This document shows, piece by piece, positions 16,134 to 24,603 of a stretch of 35,091 nt of DNA (within the stretch, counting starts at the first letter, position 1; every line of letters begins with the position of its first letter). The translations under genes and the position numbers were made by a program. The notes beneath the pieces are model-generated. The model was not told the origin of the DNA, did no database searches, and was given only the letters and a program-made list of their open reading frames with translations. The stretch is taken from assembly GCA_036260415.1 (NCBI GenBank), contig DASZZX010000243.1, positions 1 to 35,091 of the forward strand, given 5' to 3'. The DNA comes from DASZZX01 sp036260415 (lineage in GTDB: Bacteria; Actinomycetota; Nitriliruptoria; Nitriliruptorales; JAHWKO01).

Positions 16134-17606
16134 TCAGTCGCGGCCGGGCACCTGGTAGTTCGGCGCCTCGTGGACCACGTCGACGTCGTGGACGTGCGAC
16201 TCACGAGCACCGGCGACGCTCTGACGCATGAAGCGGGCCCTGGCGGCCAGGGAGGGCAGGTCCTTGGCACCGACGTACCCCATGCCCGACCGCAGCCCGC
16301 CCTCCAGCTGAGCGACCACCTCCCCGACGGTCCCGCGGTAGGGCAGCAGACCGGAGACCCCTTCGGGCACAAGCTTCGACGGCTCCGACTGCCGCTCACC
16401 CTGGAAGTAGCGGTCCGCCGACCCCGACCGCATCGCGTCGATGGAGCCCATGCCGCGGTACTCCTTGTAGCGGCGCCCACCGACCAGCACGAGCTCGCCG
16501 GGCGACTCGTCCGTCCCGGCCAGGAGGTTGCCGACCATCACCGCGGTCGCCCCGGCGGCGAGCGCCTTCACCACGTCCCCCGAGTAGCGGATCCCGCCGT
16601 CCGCGACGGTGGCGACCCCCAGCTCGGCAGCGGCGGCGGCGCAGTCCAGCACCGCGGTGAACTGCGGGACCCCCACACCCGTCACCACCCTGGTGGTGCA
16701 GATGGACCCCGGTCCCACCCCGACCTTCACCACGTCGGCGCCGTGGTCGGCGCACGCCCGCGCCCCGTCGGCGGTGCCGACGTTGCCGACCATGAGCGCG
16801 ACGTCGACGAAGCGGTCCTTCAGCTTCGCGGCGAACTCGAGCACGCCGGCCGCATGCCCGTGCGCCGAGTCGACCGCCAACAGGTCCGCGCCCACCTCCA
16901 CCAACGCTGCCGCGCGATCGAGCCCGTCCGGGCCGACCCCCACCGCGGCGGCGACCAGCAGCCGTCCACGGGCGTCCTTCGACGCGTGCGGGAAGGCACG
17001 CACCTTCTCGACGTCCTTGAAGGTGAACATGCCGACGAGCCGTCCACCGTCGATGATCGGCAGCTTCTCGACGCGGTGCTCCTGCATCAGATCCCGGGCC
17101 TGTTCGAGCGTGGTCCCGGCCGGGGCTGTGACCAAGCCACCGGACGTCATGTGCTCGCCGACGGTGCTGTCCTCGGCGACCCCGGAGCGCAGGTCGCGGT
17201 TCGTGACGATGCCGACCAGTCGCCCTTGGCCGTCGACGACGGGGAAACCGCTCACGTGGTAGCGACCCATCAGGCCGTGGGCGCGGGCCACCGTGTCTTC
17301 GGGACGCAGGGTAATCGGCTCGGAGATGAAGCCCGACTCCGACCGCTTGACACGCTCCACCATGGCGGCCTGCGTCTCGACCGGTGCGCTGCGGTGGATC
17401 ACACCGAGCCCACCCATGCGGGCCAGCGCGATCGCCATGCGATCCTCGGTGACCCGGTCCATGGCGGCCGACAGGACCGGCAGCCTCAGCTGGATCCGGC
17501 TGTGCAGCACGGTCGAGGTGTCGACGTCGCGTGGGAGCACCGACGACGCCTGCGGAAGCAGCAGCACGTCGTCGTACGACAGAGCCTGCGGGATGCGATC
17601 CGTCAC
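16134..17606 (-). CDS. guaB: Inosine-5'-monophosphate dehydrogenase
   Basis: Oxidises IMP to XMP with NAD+, the committed step to guanine nucleotides. At 490 residues it is full length. SYDDVLLLPQ and SAAMDRVTE mark the N-terminus. Two CBS domains occupy about 95-215. The catalytic loop GPGSICTTR places the nucleophile at Cys303, followed by GVGVPQ, VADGGIRYSGD and the flap RYFQGE. GTG 17606 is chosen because GGAGGG precedes it and TDRIPQALSYDD starts the family pattern; a GTG or ATG further upstream would add an unconserved tail. It lies 168 bp downstream of the 5-FCL gene on the same strand and may be separately promoted. Confidence 0.96.
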   Translation of the reverse strand: MTDRIPQALSYDDVLLLPQASSVLPRDVDTSTVLHSRIQLRLPVLSAAMDRVTEDRMAIALARMGGLGVIHRSAPVETQAAMVERVKRSESGFISEPITLRPEDTVARAHGLMGRYHVSGFPVVDGQGRLVGIVTNRDLRSGVAEDSTVGEHMTSGGLVTAPAGTTLEQARDLMQEHRVEKLPIIDGGRLVGMFTFKDVEKVRAFPHASKDARGRLLVAAAVGVGPDGLDRAAALVEVGADLLAVDSAHGHAAGVLEFAAKLKDRFVDVALMVGNVGTADGARACADHGADVVKVGVGPGSICTTRVVTGVGVPQFTAVLDCAAAAAELGVATVADGGIRYSGDVVKALAAGATAVMVGNLLAGTDESPGELVLVGGRRYKEYRGMGSIDAMRSGSADRYFQGERQSEPSKLVPEGVSGLLPYRGTVGEVVAQLEGGLRSGMGYVGAKDLPSLAARARFMRQSVAGARESHVHDVDVVHEAPNYQVPGRD

Positions 17607-17774
17607 CGGCCCTCCGAGGTTCGCGGGATGCCGCCCGGTGGCGGGCACGGTACCGCGACCGGGGACCGCCAGCGGTCAGCCGCCACCCCGAGCCGGAGCC
17701 ACGAGTCGTGGCTTCAGACCGACCGGGGCGGCACCAACTAGAGCGTGGCGAGGACCCGGCGGCAGAACCGCCCG

Positions 17775-18551
17775 TCAGTCGCGCGAGCGGGCGAGGCGTT
17801 GCAGCAGCGGGATGGCGTCGATCTTCTCGTCGGACAGCTCGTCCCACCGCACGCCGTCAGGACGGGCGTGGGGTCCGCCGCGGCAGTCGATCACCCGCTC
17901 GGGGGTGACGATCACGTCCAGCGGGACGTCGTGGGCGGTCATCGGCAACCGGCCGGGTTCCACGAGCTGCACCTCGTGGACGGTGGTCATCACCACCGTC
18001 TTGGGGCTGATCAGACCCGCCTCCGTCGCCAGCGCGAACTCCAGGTCGCTGAACCCACCGCCCTTGCCCAGACGCGCCCCGTCCTCACTGGCACCCACGC
18101 TGCCGACGACCACCAGGTCGACCGGCTCGAGCTGGTCGACCTCCACCGGGCGGCCGTTGCGCGACGCGCCCTTGATCGAGGAGGCCTTGCGCGGTGACTC
18201 GTCCAGCGCGGCGGGGTCGAGCAGGATGAACGGCGGCTCCTCCGCCAGGCGCGGGACCGCCATGTAGACCGGTTTGCCGTCCTCAAGGGCCCGCTGGCGG
18301 ACCGGCCACTGGGGTGAATCGGGGTTGGCCTTGAGCGTGGTGGCGTCCCCCCACAGCTCCAGCGAACGCAACTGCTCCGCGGCGTCCTCCGCGCCGGTGA
18401 AGTTGGGGATGCGCCCCTGCGCGCCTGGGAAGCGCGCCGCGCCGGCGTCCTCCAGGGCCGCCCACAGCTGCTCGCGCAGCTCCGCCTTGCGTTCGAGCAT
18501 CTCCGGGTCGCCGCCGGCGTCGCGGTCGTGCCGTCGGGAGGAGCGCTCCAC
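17775..18551 (-). CDS. 5-formyltetrahydrofolate cyclo-ligase family protein
   Basis: A 258-residue protein related to 5-formyl-THF cyclo-ligase, which converts 5-formyl-THF to 5,10-methenyl-THF using ATP. The family signature GKGGGFSDLEFAL is clear, preceded by VDLVVVGSVG and followed by TTVHEVQLV and DVIVTPERVIDC. It is longer than E. coli YgfA (182 residues) and resembles the MTHFSD-like long branch, whose exact substrate is less certain. GTG 18551 has no clear Shine-Dalgarno; ATG 18500 (LERKAELREQLW), preceded closely by CCGGAG, is a reasonable alternative. It is the last gene of the LigD-containing minus-strand run, 43 bp after the polymerase gene. Confidence 0.82.
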   Translation of the reverse strand: MERSSRRHDRDAGGDPEMLERKAELREQLWAALEDAGAARFPGAQGRIPNFTGAEDAAEQLRSLELWGDATTLKANPDSPQWPVRQRALEDGKPVYMAVPRLAEEPPFILLDPAALDESPRKASSIKGASRNGRPVEVDQLEPVDLVVVGSVGASEDGARLGKGGGFSDLEFALATEAGLISPKTVVMTTVHEVQLVEPGRLPMTAHDVPLDVIVTPERVIDCRGGPHARPDGVRWDELSDEKIDAIPLLQRLARSRD

Positions 18552-18594
18552 GGGGACACCGTACCGCTGGAACCCCGTCCCTGGGGTCGTCGGC

Positions 18595-19515
18595 TCAGGA
18601 GGCGTCGCGCTCCAGAACCGCCAGCCGGTCCTCGGCGTCGCCCAGACCTCGACCGTGCTGGTGGAGGTCGCCCCAGGGGTCGTCCTTCTGCCCCAGCCGG
18701 CGGAACAGGTTCGTCAACGTGTAGCGGCCCGGCTCGACCCGGCCCAGCTCGTCCCAGTCGAGCGGCGTGGCGACCGGAGCGCCGGGGCGGGGCCGCAGGG
18801 AGTAGGGCGCCGCGAACGTCTGGGCGTAGGCGTTGCGGTTGGTGTCCAGGAAGAGGCGGTGGCCGCGTCGGTCCTTGCGCTGCGCGGTCGTCAGCTGGTC
18901 CGGGTGCCGGCGGGCCAGCAGGTCCGCGACCCTGCGCGCGAGCGCGTGGGTGCGGTCGAAGTCGGCGCTGCGGTCCAGCGGCGCGACCACGTGGTAGCCC
19001 CTGGATCCGGTCGTCTGCAGGTACGGCACCAGCCCGAGGTCGCGCAGCACGGCACGGACGGCTCGCGCCGCGTCGCGCAGCGCCCCCAGCCTGCCTCCCT
19101 GCGGAGGGTCGAGGTCCAGCACCAGCAGGTCAGGGTGGTCGAGGTCGTCGGCGCGCGCCGGCCACACGTGGAACGTGAGCGTGCCCTGGTTGGCGAGGTA
19201 GACCAGGCCGGCGGGGTCCTCGCACAGGAACACCTGGTGGATCCGGCCACCCTTCGACCGGCGGGGCACCTCCGCGGTCCGGATCCAGTCCGGGAAGTGG
19301 TCGGGGGCGTCCTTCATGAAGAACCCGGAGCCGGCGATGCCCTCGGGGAAGCGCTGCAGGGTGAGGGGCCGTCCACGCAGGTGGGGCAGCATGACCGCGG
19401 CGATCCGGGCGTAGTAGCGCACGACCTGGCCCTTGGTGATGCCCTCGTCGGGGAACAGCACCCGGTCGGGATGCGTCAGCGCCACGCTGCGGCCGCCGGC
19501 CGCGATGCTGCTGAT
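18595..19515 (-). CDS. LigD polymerase domain protein (NHEJ primase-polymerase), stand-alone
   Basis: About 306 residues covering only the archaeo-eukaryotic primase-like polymerase domain of LigD, which fills ends with ribo- or deoxynucleotides in non-homologous end joining. Motifs seen: LTHPDRVLFP, GITKGQVVRYY, FFMKDAPDHFP, the catalytic aspartates in LVLDLDPP (Asp134 and Asp136 from the 19515 start), TGSRGYHVV and the C-terminal TLTNLFRRL. The start is unusual: the complete Shine-Dalgarno GGAGGTGATC at 19527-19518 is followed at normal spacing by AUC (19515-19513). The first in-frame conventional start, GTG 19485, has no Shine-Dalgarno. It is 38 bp from the ligase gene in one run. Confidence 0.9.
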   Translation of the reverse strand: MSSIAAGGRSVALTHPDRVLFPDEGITKGQVVRYYARIAAVMLPHLRGRPLTLQRFPEGIAGSGFFMKDAPDHFPDWIRTAEVPRRSKGGRIHQVFLCEDPAGLVYLANQGTLTFHVWPARADDLDHPDLLVLDLDPPQGGRLGALRDAARAVRAVLRDLGLVPYLQTTGSRGYHVVAPLDRSADFDRTHALARRVADLLARRHPDQLTTAQRKDRRGHRLFLDTNRNAYAQTFAAPYSLRPRPGAPVATPLDWDELGRVEPGRYTLTNLFRRLGQKDDPWGDLHQHGRGLGDAEDRLAVLERDAS

Positions 19516-19517
19516 CC

Positions 19518-19527
19518 GATCACCTCC
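19518..19527 (-). promoter_or_regulatory. Full-length Shine-Dalgarno ahead of an AUC codon
   Basis: GGAGGTGATC complements the 16S 3' end over its whole length and precedes ATC 19515-19513 (7 nt after GGAGG) in the frame of the LigD polymerase gene. No ATG, GTG or TTG in this frame is within reach of the site. Confidence 0.6.
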
Positions 19528-19553
19528 CTCGCGTGGCAGCTGCAGAGCGCTGC

Positions 19554-20558
19554 TCAGGACACCGGCTCGCGGACGACCTGCTCGGGGGCCTTGTCCTCGC
19601 GCAGGCCGAGGAACCGCGGGTGGCGCAGCTTGCCGTCCTCGGTCCACTCGGTGAAGGCCACTTCGCACACCAGGCGCGGCGCGACCCAGTGCGCCCCCTT
19701 CTCCCCCACCTCCTCGTCGAAGGGGGTGGTCGTCCGTTCCAGCGGCCCCATGCGCGCGCGCACCCGCCGCAGCGTGTCCTGGCCGTACCCGGTGCCGACC
19801 TTGCCGGCGTAGCGCAGCGCGGAGCCGTCGCGGTAGCCGACCAGCAGCGCCCCGAAGCCCACGCGGGAGCCGCGTGGGTCGGTGAACCCGCCGATCACGA
19901 ACTCCTGTCGTTGGACGCACTTGAACTTCAACCAGTCCCGCGAGCGTGTGCCCACTCGGTACCGGCTGTCCGCTCGCTTGGCGATCAGCCCTTCCCATCC
20001 CTGGTGGCACGCCTCGTCGAACAGCTCCCGGCCGTGCTCGTTGCGGTGGGTGCCGAAACGCACCGGATCCTCGAACCGGACCGCCTGCTTCAACAGCACC
20101 TTGCGGGTGCGCAGCGGCAACGCGGTGGTGTCCATGCCGTCCAGGTGCAGCAGGTCGAATAGGTACAGGTACACGGCGATCCCGCTCGCGCGGGCACGCT
20201 CGGGGTCCTGCAGGTTCATGCGGCCCTGCAGCCGCTCGAAGCTGGTCCGGCCACGCTCGAAGGCGACCACCTCGCCGTCCACCACGCAGCGCGGCGGGGC
20301 GGCCGTCGCCAGCGCGTCGACGAGCTCCGGGTACGCGCGGTCCATGACCTTGCGGTTGCGGGAGACCAGGTGGACGTCGTCACCGTCGCGGATCCCGATG
20401 GCCCGCACCCCGTCCAGCTTCGGCTCGAACAGCCAGTCCGGATCCGAGAACGGCTCGTCGGTGAGAGTCGCCGTCATCGGCGCGCACCAGCGAGGATGGT
20501 CCTCCGCCTCCAGAAGGGCGCGTTCGTCGTCGTCCAGGACGTCGAAGGGATGGGTCAC
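19554..20558 (-). CDS. ATP-dependent DNA ligase (LigD ligase domain), stand-alone
   Basis: A 334-residue ligase with adenylation and OB-fold domains. Lys47 in FEPKLDGVRAI is the AMP acceptor; further nucleotidyltransferase motifs are SRNRK, VVDGEVVAF, YLFDLLHLDG, GWEGLIAKR and DWLKFKC. The C-terminal OB part has FVIGGFTDPRG and YAGKVGTGY. It corresponds to the ligase module of LigD, here separate from the phosphoesterase and polymerase modules that flank it. GTG 20558 begins 22 bp after the phosphoesterase stop. The ligase seals broken or nicked DNA in NHEJ. No Ku gene is in the window, so a partner must lie elsewhere. Confidence 0.94.
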   Translation of the reverse strand: MTHPFDVLDDDERALLEAEDHPRWCAPMTATLTDEPFSDPDWLFEPKLDGVRAIGIRDGDDVHLVSRNRKVMDRAYPELVDALATAAPPRCVVDGEVVAFERGRTSFERLQGRMNLQDPERARASGIAVYLYLFDLLHLDGMDTTALPLRTRKVLLKQAVRFEDPVRFGTHRNEHGRELFDEACHQGWEGLIAKRADSRYRVGTRSRDWLKFKCVQRQEFVIGGFTDPRGSRVGFGALLVGYRDGSALRYAGKVGTGYGQDTLRRVRARMGPLERTTTPFDEEVGEKGAHWVAPRLVCEVAFTEWTEDGKLRHPRFLGLREDKAPEQVVREPVS

Positions 20559-20580
20559 CGGGCGCTCAGGTCACCGGGGA

Positions 20581-21180
20581 TCATGGGGCATCGCCCTCAC
20601 CCGGCAGGTCCTCGTTGGTGCGGCCGCTGAGGACCGACTCGGGCTGGGTGCTGGTGGGACGCCGCCGGGCGTCGGCGGCATCGTCGTCGACCTTGACCAG
20701 CAGCCACTTCTCACGGTCGTCGCCCATCTGGGTGCGGTGCAGCGCGTAGCCGCCCGTCAGCTTGTGGCCTCTCAGCCGCACGCTGACGTGGCCGTCGGCG
20801 ATCGCCTGCTGCATCGGCTTGGCGTCGCCCTCGCCGTCGGTGGTGACGTTCACGTAGGTGCCGGTATCCCACACGATGACGGTCCCGGCCCCGTACTGCC
20901 CCTCGGGGATGACCCCCTCGAAGTCGGCGTAGTCGATCGGGTGGTCCTCGGTCGGCATGGCCAGGCGCTTGTCGCGCGGGTCCGTGGAGGGGCCCTTGGG
21001 CACCGCCCACGACTTCAGCACCCCAGCGACCTCCAGCCGCAGGTCGTAGTGGAGGCTGGACGCGTCGTGCTTCTGGATCACGAAGCGCGGTTCGTCGCCG
21101 CTGGCGCCGCCACCGGCGGGTTCGGGAGTGGCGTCGACATCGCGCTTGTCGAGGTACTCGCGCAGCTGCTCGTCGGGCAC
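20581..21180 (-). CDS. LigD 3'-phosphoesterase domain protein, stand-alone
   Basis: A 199-residue protein equal to the phosphoesterase module of LigD, which trims 3' ribonucleotides and phosphates before ligation. FVIQKHDASSLHYDLRLE holds the expected metal and active-site residues His38, His44 and Asp46; SWAVPKGPS, HPIDYADFEG and GQYGAGTVIVWD follow. GTG 21180 is preferred because GGGAGGAGGTGA precedes it and the first residues (PDEQLREYLDKRD) match the usual start of the domain. It is the first of the three LigD pieces in transcription order: phosphoesterase, ligase, polymerase. Confidence 0.93.
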   Translation of the reverse strand: MPDEQLREYLDKRDVDATPEPAGGGASGDEPRFVIQKHDASSLHYDLRLEVAGVLKSWAVPKGPSTDPRDKRLAMPTEDHPIDYADFEGVIPEGQYGAGTVIVWDTGTYVNVTTDGEGDAKPMQQAIADGHVSVRLRGHKLTGGYALHRTQMGDDREKWLLVKVDDDAADARRRPTSTQPESVLSGRTNEDLPGEGDAP

Positions 21181-21273
21181 CGTGCTCACCTCCTCCCGCG
21201 ACGCTACGTCCCAGCGGACGGGGAGGACCGGCCGGGCCCGCACGTTCGTCGGTCCCGGCAGGCGGTGGCGGTG

Positions 21274-22488
21274 TCAGTCCGCGAACACCCCACGCTCGTC
21301 CGGGTGGTAGCGCAGGACCTTCTCCACGTAGGACCGGGTGGCCTCGACCAGCCCGATGTCACGGCCGGCTGCCTGGGACCTCAGGTACTTGTGCTCGAGC
21401 AGTTCGTGGAACAGCTCGGCGGGCTCGCGCTTGCCGCGCAGATCCGACGGCACCTGTGCGATGGCCCGCTCGAACACCTCGGTCATCCACCGGTAGGCGA
21501 TCACAGGGTCGGGTAGAGGACCCTCCTCGTCCTGCCGCTGCGCCCGGTAGTGGGCCAGGTCGTTGAGCAAACGGCGCGCCTGGTTCTCCTGGACGTCGAG
21601 CCCGGTCATCGACAGCAGCCGGCGGCGGTGGTGGCCGGGCTCGACCACCCGCGGGCTGAGCCGCAGCTGGTAGCCGCCGTCCACGCTGACCAGCTGTACC
21701 TCCTCGACGTCGAAGCCCAGCTCGTTGAGGCGGCGCAGCCGTGCGTCCACGCGGTAGCGCTCGTCAGGTGCGAAGGTCTCTTCGCGGGTGAGTTCGCTCC
21801 AGAGCCCGGCGTACCGCTCGGCCAGCTCCTCGGACGTTGCCAGCGGGTCGAGCCCGACGTCGAGGCCGAGCTCGGCCTGCACGTCGAGGAGCTCCCCGGC
21901 GATGTTGTGCTGGGCGATCTCGAGGTCGTGCAGGCGCTGGCCGTTCGTCAGCTGGTAGTGGAGCTCGGCGGTCTCGGCGTCCACCAGGTAGGCGGCGAGC
22001 GCTCCAGCATCCCGGCGGAACAGCGAGTTGGACAGCGAGCAATCCCCCCAGAAGAACCCGGCGAGGTGCAAGCGGACCAGGAGCCCAGCCAGCGCGTCCA
22101 GCAGGTGGCGGCGCACGTCGGGCATCCGGGCCCGCGCGAACAGGGCGCGGTAGGGCAGCGCGTAGGGGAGGTGGCGCGTCATGAGGATCGCGTCCAGTGG
22201 TTCGCCGCGGGCGGTCGCCCGGCCGCTGACGACCCCGACGACGTCCACGACCGGCAGCGACTCCTCGGCGAGGTGACGCAGCAGCCGGTACTCGCGCTCG
22301 GCGAGTCGCGGTCGTAGCTCCTTGAGGGCGTACACGGTCCCCGCGAGGTTGACGAACCGCACCACGTGGCGGTGCAGCCCGCGGGCGACCTCCACGAGGC
22401 GTTCGTCGGTCCAGTCCACCAGCGGCCGGTTCCAAGGCAGATCGAGGAAGTCCGGATGCCCGGTCCGTGCGGTCAGTTGGAACCGCAC
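21274..22488 (-). CDS. DUF4032 / lipopolysaccharide-kinase-like protein
   Basis: A 404-residue protein. About residues 20-210 have a protein-kinase-like fold of the LPS kinase (InaA/Kdo kinase) type: VYALKELRPRLAEREYRLLR contains the candidate ATP-binding Lys and Glu, GFFWGDCSLSNSLF the catalytic loop (GD.S..N) and YLVDAETAEL the metal-binding D. The C-terminal part from about 230 is the DUF4032 domain (QVPSDLRGKREPAELFHELL). The substrate is not known. GTG 22488 lies 2 nt after the hydrolase stop (TGACCGTG) and lacks a Shine-Dalgarno, which points to translational coupling. It stands upstream of the LigD genes by 93 bp. Confidence 0.85.
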   Translation of the reverse strand: MRFQLTARTGHPDFLDLPWNRPLVDWTDERLVEVARGLHRHVVRFVNLAGTVYALKELRPRLAEREYRLLRHLAEESLPVVDVVGVVSGRATARGEPLDAILMTRHLPYALPYRALFARARMPDVRRHLLDALAGLLVRLHLAGFFWGDCSLSNSLFRRDAGALAAYLVDAETAELHYQLTNGQRLHDLEIAQHNIAGELLDVQAELGLDVGLDPLATSEELAERYAGLWSELTREETFAPDERYRVDARLRRLNELGFDVEEVQLVSVDGGYQLRLSPRVVEPGHHRRRLLSMTGLDVQENQARRLLNDLAHYRAQRQDEEGPLPDPVIAYRWMTEVFERAIAQVPSDLRGKREPAELFHELLEHKYLRSQAAGRDIGLVEATRSYVEKVLRYHPDERGVFAD

Positions 22489-22490
22489 GG

Positions 22491-23657
22491 TCAGCCCGAC
22501 GCGGGCCGGAGGAAGTCCTCGACCGCCGCCTGGTAGGCGCCCGGGTCGACGTTCCACGCGGCGTTGTGCGGTGCCGCCTCGACCCTGACGTACGTGACCT
22601 CCTCACCGACGGCGGCCGCGAAGCGGTCGCTGGACGAGATGGGCACTTGCTCGTCGGCGGTCCCGTGGAACAGCAGGATCGGCAGGTCGAACTCGTCGGC
22701 GTGGCCGACCTGGTCCAGAACGCTCCAGTCGATCCCGGCTCGCAGGGCGCTGATGATCCTGGCCGGTCCGGAGAGGAAGCCCGGTCGACCGCGGCGTTCC
22801 GCCTGTGCGCGCAGCACCGCGTCCCAGTCGAGCGTCGGCGCGTCGAGGACCAGGGCCCTCACCCGGTCCGCCAGCTCCGACTCGTGCACGAACGTGGCGG
22901 CTATCTGCCCGCCCATGTCGGAGCCGACCAGCACCACGTCGCGTGCGCCTTGGTCCAGCGCGTAGCGGACCGCCCCCTCCAGGTCGCGCCACTCGGTCGC
23001 GCCCAGGGTGTGGTGGCCATCGTCGCTGGTCGGCGCGCCCGGGTCGTTGCGGTAGGCGATCAGCAGGGTGGGCAGCCCGAGCTGCAGCAGGCTGGGGAGC
23101 ACGCGCAGTCCCTCGCGGCGGTCGCCGCCGCGCCCGTGCACGAAGATCGCCCACGTGTCGTCACGGCCGGGGATCCGCCAGGCCGGCATCGGACCCAGGT
23201 CGGTGTCGAACGTGACGTCCTCGAAGCCGACGCCGTACGCCTCCTGCGGGTCGCCGGGGAAGGCGTAGGGATCCAGCCGGACGAGCTGGCCCTCGTCCGG
23301 GACCCCCTCGTAGCGGCGGTACACGCGCACGACCCGATCAGGGCCGGTGTCGAGGACGTCGAGAGCCTGGCCGTACCCCTCCGGCCACATCACGCCCCAC
23401 ACGCCGTCCAGGGCGCTGACCTCCGTGCGCGGCAGCTCGATCAGGCCCCCCTGGACGCGCACCTGCAGGTCGTCGGTGACGGCCTGCTCGCCGGTCGGCT
23501 CGAGCAGCTCGCTCGAGTAGACGTAGCCGGCCAGGCCGAGCCCGACGTACACCACGAGCAGCAGCCCGACGAGCGCCCAGACGGCGGTCCGCAGGGACCG
23601 CCGTGGTCGTGCCGGCGACACGCTGGTGGGAGCGTCGGTCGTGGTGGTGGGGGACAC
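22491..23657 (-). CDS. Membrane-anchored alpha/beta hydrolase with Asp at the nucleophile position
   Basis: A 388-residue protein with one N-terminal transmembrane segment (about 25-45) and a long extracytoplasmic part. An N-terminal region of about 100 residues precedes an alpha/beta hydrolase domain with the oxyanion motif IFVHGRGGDR, the nucleophile elbow VLVGSDMGG, an acid in HGTADEQVP and His in APHNAAW. The elbow is normally GxSxG; here it reads G-S-D-M-G, so Asp takes the serine position as in haloalkane dehalogenases and epoxide hydrolases. GTG 23657 follows CGGAGGATCCGGCC. Peptidase, esterase or dehalogenase-like activity cannot be decided. It is coupled to the DUF4032 gene. Confidence 0.85.
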   Translation of the reverse strand: MSPTTTTDAPTSVSPARPRRSLRTAVWALVGLLLVVYVGLGLAGYVYSSELLEPTGEQAVTDDLQVRVQGGLIELPRTEVSALDGVWGVMWPEGYGQALDVLDTGPDRVVRVYRRYEGVPDEGQLVRLDPYAFPGDPQEAYGVGFEDVTFDTDLGPMPAWRIPGRDDTWAIFVHGRGGDRREGLRVLPSLLQLGLPTLLIAYRNDPGAPTSDDGHHTLGATEWRDLEGAVRYALDQGARDVVLVGSDMGGQIAATFVHESELADRVRALVLDAPTLDWDAVLRAQAERRGRPGFLSGPARIISALRAGIDWSVLDQVGHADEFDLPILLFHGTADEQVPISSSDRFAAAVGEEVTYVRVEAAPHNAAWNVDPGAYQAAVEDFLRPASG

Positions 23658-23745
23658 GGCCGGATCCTCCGGGCGGCTCGGGGGGCGCGACGTGCGGGCG
23701 AGGACGACCGCAGCGTGGGTGGCGGCGGCGTGGTACCGGTGGAGT

Positions 23746-24531
23746 ATGCCCGAGCTCCCCGACGTGGAGGGTTTCCGCCGCGAGCTCGCCGAGCACGCCC
23801 AGGGACGGCGGGTCGAACGGGTGACGGCGCCCAGCCCCGAGGTGCTGCGCAACACGACCCCGCAGGGGCTGGGGCGGGCGCTCAAGGGCCGACGCTTCGC
23901 CGCGCCCGAGCGGCACGGCAAGTGGCTGCTCGCACGGACCGACGGCTCGACCGTCGTGCTGCACTTCGGGATGACCGGCCGGCTCACGTGGGTCGACGAC
24001 GACCGCGATCGTGACGAGCACGATCACGTGGTGTTCGTCTGCGATGGCGGGGAGCTGCGGTTCAACCTGATGCGCAAGTTCGGAGGTGTGTGGCTGGCCT
24101 CCGACGAGGACGAGCTGCGCGCCATCACCGGTGAGCTCGGACCGGACGCGGCCGAGCTGGGGCGTGCGGACCTCGCCGACCTCCTGCGGGACCGACGGGG
24201 CGGCCTCAAGTCGGCCCTCATGGACCAGGAGCTCGTCGCCGGCATCGGCAACATCGTCGCCGACGAGGTCCTGTGGCAGGCTCACCTCCACCCCCGCATA
24301 CCCCCGGCGGACCTCGACGACGGCGACATCGACCGCTTGCACGCCGCGCTGGCCAGCGTGCTGCGTCGGTCGATCCGTGCGGGCATGGTCCCGCGCGACG
24401 AGGAGTGGCTCACCCACGCCCGTGATGTGGAGGACCCCAGCTGTCCGCGCTGCGCGACGGCCATCGAGCACGGCCGTGTGAGCAGCCGCAGCACCTACTG
24501 GTGCCCGTCCTGCCAGCCGGCGCCGGCCTAG
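23746..24531 (+). CDS. Fpg/Nei family DNA glycosylase
   Basis: A 261-residue base-excision repair glycosylase/AP lyase acting on oxidised bases. It begins MPELPDVEGF, with Pro2 and Glu3 as catalytic residues after Met removal. HGKWLL carries the conserved lysine, HFGMTGRL follows, and GIGNIVADEVLW is the helix-two-turn-helix. The C-terminal zinc finger is complete (CPRC, then CPSC). It is divergent from the alpha/beta hydrolase gene by 88 bp. Fpg versus Nei (substrate 8-oxoG or oxidised pyrimidines) cannot be settled, so no symbol is given. Confidence 0.92.
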   Translation: MPELPDVEGFRRELAEHAQGRRVERVTAPSPEVLRNTTPQGLGRALKGRRFAAPERHGKWLLARTDGSTVVLHFGMTGRLTWVDDDRDRDEHDHVVFVCDGGELRFNLMRKFGGVWLASDEDELRAITGELGPDAAELGRADLADLLRDRRGGLKSALMDQELVAGIGNIVADEVLWQAHLHPRIPPADLDDGDIDRLHAALASVLRRSIRAGMVPRDEEWLTHARDVEDPSCPRCATAIEHGRVSSRSTYWCPSCQPAPA

Positions 24532-24545
24532 CAGCGGCGGGTATG

Positions 24546-24562
24546 CCCCGGGAGCGCCGGGG
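24546..24562. terminator. Candidate terminator hairpin between converging genes
   Basis: CCCCGG-GAGCG-CCGGGG forms a perfect 6-bp GC stem 15 bp after the glycosylase stop codon, followed by GTTG/TTGTG rather than a long T-run. It sits between the glycosylase and the converging glgP gene. Confidence 0.5.
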
Positions 24563-24603
24563 TTGTGCGCGGCTGGCGACGGCGGACGGATGCCCCTGCC
24601 GGC

